A stretch of DNA of 45,980 nt from Pseudomonadota bacterium (lineage in GTDB: Bacteria > Pseudomonadota > Alphaproteobacteria > Rhizobiales > Methylopilaceae), in the NCBI GenBank assembly GCA_023430145.1, contig JAEZCD010000309.1, forward strand, positions 1 to 45,980, given 5' to 3'. The translations under genes and the position numbers were made by a program. Positions within the stretch are counted from its first letter, which is position 1; the number at the start of each line of letters is the position of its first letter. The notes below the pieces were generated by a model. It was not told where the DNA came from. It ran no database searches and was given only the letters and a program-made list of their open reading frames with translations. Positions 41,167 through 45,980 of the stretch are shown in pieces.

Positions 41167-41389
41167 TCAGGCCGGCACCCGGCACGACGACGTTGCCGGC
41201 GATGCGGCCGGCGTCGTCGTCGTGTAGGTGCTGCGGAAGAGGACCCTGCCGGAAAGCTCGGTGCGCGTCCCGTCGAGCCACTCGCGGTTCCGGTTGTAGT
41301 CGAAGAAGGCCTTGGTGCCGTTGGTGTAGCCGGCCTTCACCCGTCTTGCCGGAGGCGAGGTCGGTCAGCTCGCCGGCCGGCGCGGTCAT
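41167..41389 (-). pseudogene. decayed small ORF coupled to the DHFR-like gene
   Basis: ATG 41389 overlaps the stop of the DHFR-like gene (ATGA). The frame reads MTAPAGELTDLASGKTG and then loses sense, while the neighbouring frame continues VKAGYTNGTKAFFDYNRNRE, WLDGTRTELSGRVLFRSTY and stops at the end of the region. A third frame (DDDAGRIAGNVVVPGAGLKE) also looks coding. This is a former gene broken by one or two frameshifts. I do not recognise the family. Confidence 0.5.
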
Positions 41390-41940
41390 GGGGGGCGCTC
41401 GAACGACGACAATGTCGCTCCGCGGGACGGATCCAGCGCCTTTCGCTCGATTGGACGCAGGCCCGCACCCCGAAGCAGGTCCTCCGGCGTCGCCGACGGG
41501 ACGTCGGGAAACACCGGCCGACCCGCCGGGAGCGTGGTGCCGTGCGCGCGCGACAGATGGAAGGCGTCGTAGCGAGACAGGAAGAGGCCGTAGAGCTCGG
41601 TGCCGCCGAGCACGGCGATGAAACCATCGGTCACGCCGAGGCGCGCGGCGGCGGCCTCGATGGTGAGATCGGCGGGGTTCCAGAGCGTTGCATTCGGCAT
41701 CCCGTCCGATCGGAGGAGGCCGCGGATACGTCGCGTCGCGACGAGGCGCCGCCGCCGGGCAGACTCCGGGTGGCCCTCGTGCGAGTTGCGGCCGTGGACG
41801 AGCAGCGCGGCGGCATCGAGCCGCTCGGCGAGGAATTTCTGGTCGGCATGGATCTTCAGCGTCTCGGGCATGACGCCGCCCTCATCGGCGAGCATGCCGT
41901 CGTCCGAGACGATCGCAAAACCTTCGATCCTGAGCGGCAT
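41386..41940 (-). CDS. dihydrofolate reductase-like (RibD/DHFR fold) protein
   Basis: 184 residues. The N-terminus LRIEGFAIVSDDGMLADEGG matches the DHFR-type strand and substrate loop. LLVHGRNSHEG, RRRLVATRRI and IAVLGGTELYGLFLSRYDAFHLSRA follow the NADP-binding pattern (GG motif) of the family. The last 25 residues look less conserved. ATG 41940 has GAGG about 9 bases upstream. It is 11 bp after DUF2177 and 450 bp after folE on the same strand, so it belongs to the folE operon. Possible role: reduction of a pterin or folate, supported by the folE neighbour only. Confidence 0.82.
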   Translation of the reverse strand: MPLRIEGFAIVSDDGMLADEGGVMPETLKIHADQKFLAERLDAAALLVHGRNSHEGHPESARRRRLVATRRIRGLLRSDGMPNATLWNPADLTIEAAAARLGVTDGFIAVLGGTELYGLFLSRYDAFHLSRAHGTTLPAGRPVFPDVPSATPEDLLRGAGLRPIERKALDPSRGATLSSFERPP

Positions 41941-41951
41941 GGCGGCGCGCC

Positions 41952-42362
41952 TCAGGCGAACCGGCTCGCGACCAAAAAGGTCGCGGCCGCCGTCGCACCG
42001 GCGAGCACGGTGCCCCAGGCCACGTCGACGAGCGTCAGCGCGAGCGTCCAGTTGCGAAGCGTCGCCCAGTTCGTGAGGTCGTAGGTCATGTAGGTGAAGA
42101 AGCCGAACAGCGCCCCGAAGACGAGGGCGGTGCCGAGCGAGCCGTCGCGCAGCGCCGGCGCCACCGCGAACACGAGGAGGCCGATCGGATAGAGCGCGTA
42201 GAACGCGATCGCGGCCGGCATGTTGACGCTCTCGAGCGCGATGTCGCCCAACGTCGGCCGGTAGAAGCGCGGCGCCATCGTGCCGAGCCAGACCATGTCG
42301 ACGCCGAGAAAGACAACCAGCGCGACGACGTAGCCGATCGCCCAGGTCAGCATCTCCAGCAT
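41952..42362 (-). CDS. DUF2177 family membrane protein
   Basis: 136 residues with four membrane helices (WAIGYVVALVVFLGVDMVWL; AAIAFYALYPIGLLVFAVAP; ALVFGALFGFFTYMTYDLTN; LVDVAWGTVLAGATAAATFL). The GVDMVWLG and MTYDLTNWAT motifs identify DUF2177. ATG 42362 or ATG 42353 may be the start; the second has AAAGGA 8 bases upstream. It follows folE by 25 bp. Members often occur in sigma-E/ChrR-linked clusters; biochemical function unknown. Confidence 0.9.
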   Translation of the reverse strand: MLEMLTWAIGYVVALVVFLGVDMVWLGTMAPRFYRPTLGDIALESVNMPAAIAFYALYPIGLLVFAVAPALRDGSLGTALVFGALFGFFTYMTYDLTNWATLRNWTLALTLVDVAWGTVLAGATAAATFLVASRFA

Positions 42363-42387
42363 CCTTTCGCGCAGGGGAACGGAACTG

Positions 42388-43026
42388 TCACGGCGCGGCT
42401 CTCCCGGCGTGAACCGCGGCGAAGAACTCGCTGCGCAGCGCCGGATCGTCCCGGAAGCAGCCGGTGAGGCGGCTCGTCACCATGTCGGAGCCGCGCTTGT
42501 GGACGCCGCGGGTCGACATGCAGTGGTGCACGGCCTCGATCGCCACCGCGACGCCGCGCGGCTGCAGCGCCGCCTCGATCGCGTCGGCGATCTCGGCCGT
42601 CATCCGCTCCTGGATCTGCAGCCGGCGTGCGAAGGCATCGACGACGCGGGCGAGCTTGGAGATGCCGACCACCCGGTTCTCGGGAACGTAGGCGACCCAG
42701 GCGCGGCCGATGATCGGCGCCATGTGGTGCTCGCAATGGCTCTCGAACGGGATGCCGCGCAACAGCACGATGCCGTCATAGCCGTTCGTCTCCTCGAAGG
42801 TGGTGGCGAGGAAGCGGGCCGGGTCCTGCCGGTAGCCGGCAAAATGTTCGCGCAGGGCACGGGCGACGCGGGCCGGGGTGTCCTTGAGGCCGTCGCGCTC
42901 GGGATCCTCGCCGATCCAGCGCAGGACCGTGCGGATCGACTCCTCGAGCTCCGCTTCGGCGGCCGCCTCGGCGGCACGTCGGGCCGGCACACCGGATGGG
43001 CAGGCGAGTCGCACGATGTCGTTCAT
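42388..43026 (-). CDS. folE: GTP cyclohydrolase I
   Basis: Converts GTP to 7,8-dihydroneopterin triphosphate, the first step to folate and pterins; cytoplasmic decamer. 212 residues from ATG 43026, which has GGAG 7 bases upstream. Zinc ligands and active site are visible: Cys and His in PFESHCEHHMAPI, His/Cys in AVHHCMSTRGVHK, plus RLQIQERMTAEIADAI and MVTSRLTGCFRDDP. This is the classical type IA enzyme, not FolE2. A TGATCC-N16-CGTCTT promoter candidate lies 37 bases upstream, so this copy is probably stress-inducible. Confidence 0.96.
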   Translation of the reverse strand: MNDIVRLACPSGVPARRAAEAAAEAELEESIRTVLRWIGEDPERDGLKDTPARVARALREHFAGYRQDPARFLATTFEETNGYDGIVLLRGIPFESHCEHHMAPIIGRAWVAYVPENRVVGISKLARVVDAFARRLQIQERMTAEIADAIEAALQPRGVAVAIEAVHHCMSTRGVHKRGSDMVTSRLTGCFRDDPALRSEFFAAVHAGRAAP

Positions 43027-43062
43027 TCCCGGACTCCAGACGGCCTTGCGCCGCCAAGCTTT

Positions 43063-43090
43063 AAGACGACGGCTGTGCCTGGTCGGATCA
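43063..43090 (-). promoter_or_regulatory. candidate sigma-E (ECF11, RpoE/ChrR) promoter for folE
   Basis: On the minus strand TGATCC (43090-43085) is followed after 16 bases by CGTCTT (43068-43063). The TGA of the -35 is also the stop codon of the FAD oxidoreductase gene. The same arrangement with identical spacing lies before the fasciclin gene. RpoE-ChrR promoters in alphaproteobacteria carry a TGATCC-type -35. Confidence 0.55.
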
Positions 43091-44056
43091 CATCGCGGCG
43101 ACGGTCGGCCGAGAGGCGGCAAGCGCGGCGATGATCGTCTCGGCGACGGCCTCGCCGCTGTCGAAGGCCGCCTCGACGCGCGGCCCGAGGCACCAGTCGC
43201 CGCAGGCGCCGAGCCGGCTCCGCGGGTCCCAGAGGCACGGGGCGCCGGCGCTCGCCTCGACGAGCGCGTAGCGCCAGCGGTGCGCGACCGTGAACGTCGG
43301 TGGCTTGCGGATTCCTGTCAGCCCCAGGAAACGCGCCGTGAGCTCGGCGGCGACGTCCTCGTGCGATCGCTCCAGGTTGGCGCGCGACCAGTCGGCGGTC
43401 GCGTGCACGACGAAGGTCTCGCCGCGTCCGCTCCGACGCGGCTTGCTGGCGTCGCGGGCGAACCAGCCGATCATGTCGTCGATCCCGCGCGCCGACCGGT
43501 CGGGCGCGGCGACGGGTTCGTCGAAGGCGAGCATCAGCGCCCAGCAGGGGGCGTAGCGGACGCGCTCGAGCGCCGGAAGGTCGACCTCCGCCGAGGCCGC
43601 GAGCGGCGCCGCCTGCGGCGCCGGTACGGCGAGCACGAGCGCGTCGAAACGCCCGTTGCCCGCCGTCACCAGCGGACCCTTCGGCCCGTGGACCGACCAG
43701 CCGTTGCCGTCGCGGCCGAGCGCGGCCACGAGACATTCCGTAGTGACGGTCTTGCCGGCGGCAAGAGCCCGGGCAGGGGCGGTCATCGCCGGCGTGCCGG
43801 CGAAGGCGTCCTCGAACCAGCGCTCGGCATGGCCGGCACGCCGCCAGTCCGCGACGACATCGCGGAAGCGGGGGCCGAGCGCAGTGAAGAACTGCGCTCC
43901 GTGGTCGAACTGCAGGTCTCCCGCGCGGCGCGTCGCCGTGCGGCCGCCGATGCCGCGGCTCTTCTCGAAGATCCTCACGCCGATGCCGGCCTGGCTCAGC
44001 CGCTCCGCGGCGGCGAGCCCGGCGATGCCGGCACCGACGATCGCCACCTGCGGCAT
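43088..44056 (-). CDS. FAD/NAD(P)-dependent amine-oxidase/renalase-like oxidoreductase
   Basis: 322 residues. The FAD dinucleotide-binding motif VAIVGAGIAGLAAAERLSQAG is followed by FEKSRGIGGRTATRR and FDHGAQFFTA, the pattern of the renalase-like amine oxidase family. The C-terminal FAD contact is CGDWCLGPRVEAAFDSGEA. ATG 44056 has GAGAGGA upstream. It lies between the fasciclin gene and folE on the same strand. Such flavoproteins are regular members of RpoE/ChrR singlet-oxygen regulons. Substrate unknown. Confidence 0.9.
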   Translation of the reverse strand: MPQVAIVGAGIAGLAAAERLSQAGIGVRIFEKSRGIGGRTATRRAGDLQFDHGAQFFTALGPRFRDVVADWRRAGHAERWFEDAFAGTPAMTAPARALAAGKTVTTECLVAALGRDGNGWSVHGPKGPLVTAGNGRFDALVLAVPAPQAAPLAASAEVDLPALERVRYAPCWALMLAFDEPVAAPDRSARGIDDMIGWFARDASKPRRSGRGETFVVHATADWSRANLERSHEDVAAELTARFLGLTGIRKPPTFTVAHRWRYALVEASAGAPCLWDPRSRLGACGDWCLGPRVEAAFDSGEAVAETIIAALAASRPTVAAM

Positions 44057-44087
44057 CGAGCGTTTCCTCTCCGGAAGGGAAGGTCGG

Positions 44088-44130
44088 GCTCCGGCCCGGC
44101 GGCCCGTTCGTCGCCGCTCGGGGCCGGAGC
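44088..44130 (-). terminator. stem-loop after the fasciclin gene
   Basis: GCTCCGGCCC (44088-44097) and GGGCCGGAGC (44121-44130) form a perfect 10-bp stem with a 23-base loop, 21 bases downstream of the fasciclin stop on the minus strand and followed by CCGACCTTCCC. It could reduce readthrough into the oxidoreductase gene. Confidence 0.5.
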
Positions 44131-44150
44131 ATGCAGTTCGACGCCGCGCG

Positions 44151-44630
44151 TCAGCCCTTCGGCATGATCACCGCGTCGATGACGTGGATGACGCCGTTCG
44201 AGGCCGCCACGTCCGCCTTGACGACGGTGGCGTTGTCGACCTTGACGCCGCTCGTCGCGTCGACGGTGATCTCGCTGCCCTCGACCGACTTCGCCATCGT
44301 CTTCTTGCCGGCGATGTCCTTGGCCATCACCTTCCCGGGCACGACGTGATAGGTGAGGATTTCCACGAGCTTGCTCTTGTTCTCGGGCTTCAGCAGGCTT
44401 TCCACCGTGCCGCCCGGCAGCTTCGCGAAAGCCTCGTCGGTCGGTGCGAAGACCGTGAAGGGGCCCGGGCCCTTCAGCGTGTCGACGAGGCCGGCCGCCT
44501 GCACCGCTGCGACGAGCGTCTTGAAGGATCCGGCCGATACGGCCGTGTCGACGATGTCGGCTGCCTTGGCGCCCGACATGGACATCGTGAGAGCGACGGC
44601 GGCGGCCGCGAACGTCTTGGCGATATGCAT
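44151..44630 (-). CDS. fasciclin (FAS1) domain secreted protein
   Basis: 159 residues from ATG 44630, which has GGAGGT 5 bases upstream. A signal peptide (cleavage after SGAKA) is followed by one FAS1 domain: FKTLVAAVQAAGLVDTLKG, FTVFAPTDEAFAKLP, LTYHVVPGKV and NGVIHVIDAVIMP. Periplasmic or cell-surface. Single-FAS1 proteins of this type are often induced by stress and by RpoE-like factors; the molecular role is unclear. A TGATCC-N16-CGTAAT promoter candidate lies 46 bases upstream. Confidence 0.94.
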   Translation of the reverse strand: MHIAKTFAAAAVALTMSMSGAKAADIVDTAVSAGSFKTLVAAVQAAGLVDTLKGPGPFTVFAPTDEAFAKLPGGTVESLLKPENKSKLVEILTYHVVPGKVMAKDIAGKKTMAKSVEGSEITVDATSGVKVDNATVVKADVAASNGVIHVIDAVIMPKG

Positions 44631-44675
44631 GAGAACCTCCATTGACCGGACCAGTTCTGTCCGATTACTCACTCG

Positions 44676-44703
44676 ATTACGGAGGATTGCTCGGCCCGGA
44701 TCA
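44676..44703 (-). promoter_or_regulatory. candidate sigma-E (ECF11, RpoE/ChrR) promoter for the fasciclin gene
   Basis: On the minus strand TGATCC (44703-44698) is followed after exactly 16 bases by CGTAAT (44681-44676). Spacing and both boxes agree with the site before folE (CGTCTT). It lies in the only gap between the DUF1295 and fasciclin genes. Confidence 0.6.
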
Positions 44704-44752
44704 CCCGGCGGCAGCCGGCCGGCTCGCCGCGGCGATAACCAATCGGTGATCG

Positions 44753-45568
44753 TCAGTGCCTCGGCGGGGCAGGGAAGAAGGCCGGCGTGCGCCGCTGATA
44801 GGCGCGGTAGGCGTCGCCGCGCGTGCGCAGCATGTGCGCCTCGAGCGGCGGGATTCCGGATACGTGTACGAGCACCCAGTACATCGCGGCCGGGGCGGCG
44901 AGCGCGAGCCAGCCGAGCGCGCTTCCGCCCGGGTCGATGGCGATGAGGGCGAACCCCACCCAGACGAGCCACTCGAAAAAGTAGTTCGGATGGCGCGACC
45001 AGTTCCACAGGCCGACATCGCAGACTGCACCGCGGTTGGCCGGGTCCCGGCTGAAGTTCCGCAGCTGGCGGTCGGCCAGCCCCTCGAGCGCCACCGCGGC
45101 CCCGGTCAGGAGCGCGCCGGCAATGTCGAGGATCCGCAAGCCGGGCGCCGGATTGTGCGCGGCGAGGAAGATCGCGAGCACGAGGACGAGGCCGACCGCG
45201 GCCTGCGACTGCAGGAACAGGAAGAGGCGCCGCGGCGCCTCCGCTCCCCATTCCTCGATGAGGTTGCGATAGCGCGGATCGTCGCCGGCTCTGCCGGAGC
45301 GGGCAGCGATGTGCAGGCCGAGGCGCAGGCACCAGGTGGCCGCGAGCCCGGCGACCAGCAGCTGCCGCCACCATGGCCCGCCGTCGCTCGGCCACAGCGC
45401 CGCGACGATGCCGACCCCGCCGACGCCGAAGGACCAGGTCGCGTCGATCCAGCCGGAATTGCCGGTTCGCCGCTGGACGAGAAAGGCGAGCCCCATGACG
45501 AGGCTCAGCGCCACGCCTGCGGCGAGCGCGGCGACCGCGAGCCCAGCGACGTCGGGACCGCCGCTCAA
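44753..45568 (-). CDS. DUF1295 family membrane protein (steroid 5-alpha-reductase-like)
   Basis: 271 residues with about six to seven membrane helices. The C-terminal catalytic-like region GLWNWSRHPNYFFEWLVWVG and AYQRRTPAFFPAPP is diagnostic for DUF1295, related to isoprenylcysteine methyltransferase and sterol reductases. The start is TTG at 45568, overlapping the stop of the ChrR-type gene (TTGA), so translation appears coupled. Members are frequent in RpoE/ChrR-linked operons together with fatty-acid-modifying enzymes, suggesting a membrane-lipid role under oxidative stress. Confidence 0.9.
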   Translation of the reverse strand: MSGGPDVAGLAVAALAAGVALSLVMGLAFLVQRRTGNSGWIDATWSFGVGGVGIVAALWPSDGGPWWRQLLVAGLAATWCLRLGLHIAARSGRAGDDPRYRNLIEEWGAEAPRRLFLFLQSQAAVGLVLVLAIFLAAHNPAPGLRILDIAGALLTGAAVALEGLADRQLRNFSRDPANRGAVCDVGLWNWSRHPNYFFEWLVWVGFALIAIDPGGSALGWLALAAPAAMYWVLVHVSGIPPLEAHMLRTRGDAYRAYQRRTPAFFPAPPRH

Positions 45569-45980
45569 AGCCGGATGAACGGTTGCATCACGCGCCCCAG
45601 AAGGCCCTCGAGGCGCAGGCCGCCCTGCATGGCGACGAGACAGAGGCAGTCTCTCTCCGGCTCGACGAGCGGATGGTGATGGGTCTCCTCGTCGCCGAAG
45701 TCGAAATCGCCCGGGCCGAACCGCTCGCCGTCCTGCCGAAAGGCGCCGGCGAGCACGCAGGTCATCTCGATGCCGCTGTGCGTGTGCTGGAGCATCTTCG
45801 TGCCGGGACCGGAGCGCAGCAGGAACACGCGCGTCTCGCTCGCATGCGGCAGCACGATCGGCCGCACATGGACCGCCGGCGCCACCCAGCGCCAGCGGCC
45901 GAACCGGTAGCGCCGGACGAAGGCGGGCAGGCCCGGCACCTCGGCCTCGGTGACGGCCGGCATCGCCTTCGGTGCCGGCG
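45565..45980 (-). CDS. chrR: ChrR-type cupin anti-sigma factor, 5' truncated at window edge
   Basis: The frame is open to the right edge, so the ATG at 45963 may be internal. The visible 130 residues form the C-terminal cupin of ChrR-like proteins: ETRVFLLRSGPGTKMLQHTH with metal-binding HTH, GIEMTCVLAGAFRQDGERFG, FGDEETHHHPLVEPERDCLC and the end LLGRVMQPFIRL. In complete ChrR an N-terminal zinc domain binds RpoE; that part would lie outside the window. A stand-alone cupin cannot be excluded. Neighbouring TGATCC-type promoters support the ChrR assignment. Confidence 0.82.
   Translation of the reverse strand, partial: PAPKAMPAVTEAEVPGLPAFVRRYRFGRWRWVAPAVHVRPIVLPHASETRVFLLRSGPGTKMLQHTHSGIEMTCVLAGAFRQDGERFGPGDFDFGDEETHHHPLVEPERDCLCLVAMQGGLRLEGLLGRVMQPFIRL

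Noticed and set aside
40704..41400. Possible CRISPR array near the Cse1 remnant
   Set aside because: I found no regularly spaced direct repeats anywhere in the window.

Overview
The window (45,980 bp, GC-rich) looks like the chromosome of an alphaproteobacterium, most likely Hyphomicrobiales/Rhizobiales. The grounds are an HWE-family histidine kinase next to a single-domain response regulator, a ChrR/sigma-E-type stress cluster, many TRAP, TTT and ABC solute transporters with IclR, LacI and SorC regulators, and palindromic intergenic repeats of a kind common in that order. No phage or plasmid backbone is visible. Mobile-element traces are decayed IS3-type and IS481-type fragments only.

Layout. 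(1) 1-4.1 kb: signal transduction. The end of a hybrid histidine kinase, then an HWE kinase and a stand-alone receiver, with a sigma-EcfG-like promoter candidate upstream. (2) 4.2-10.9 kb, minus strand: a LacI-controlled operon of regulator, solute-binding protein, two permeases, MalK-type ATPase and a GH63/glucosylglycerate-hydrolase-like enzyme; an almost perfect LacI-type operator lies upstream of the regulator. (3) 11-11.9 kb: IS3 transposase remnant. (4) 11.9-26.5 kb: two related catabolic modules. Module 1 is a GlcD/D-lactate-dehydrogenase-like FAD enzyme, two DapA-family aldolases, an IclR regulator, a DctPQM TRAP transporter, a PfkB sugar-kinase remnant and a TctCBA transporter whose tctA is frameshifted. 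Module 2 is an IclR regulator, a third DapA-family aldolase and a lone TctC-type binding protein. Eight copies of one 15-bp palindrome-like motif lie in their promoter regions. (5) 26.5 kb: a tRNA-like gene with an abnormal anticodon arm. (6) 27-32.9 kb: a polyol operon of HAD phosphatase, SorC regulator, ABC binding protein, two permeases and a galactitol-type dehydrogenase, with no ATPase gene. (7) 33.4-40.7 kb: a third IclR-controlled module of a DUF1330 protein, TRAP DctQ/DctM, an SDR, an iron-containing alcohol dehydrogenase, a degraded 2-hydroxyacid dehydrogenase and DctP. A second operator type (TGGACA-N3-TGTCCA) occurs at its promoters. (8) 40.75-41.39 kb: decayed genes, including a recognisable type I-E CRISPR Cse1/CasA fragment. 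(9) 41.4-46 kb, minus strand: a cluster ending in a ChrR-type cupin at the right edge, with a DUF1295 membrane protein, fasciclin protein, FAD oxidoreductase, folE, DUF2177 and a DHFR-like protein. Two promoters of the form TGATCC-N16-CGT fit an RpoE/ChrR singlet-oxygen regulon.

The centre of the window is a set of small sugar-acid, hydroxy-acid or polyol uptake-and-oxidation islands, each with its own regulator and operator family. Several are partly decayed (tctA, pfkB, hydroxyacid dehydrogenase, missing ATPase), which suggests recent duplication, insertion and loss.
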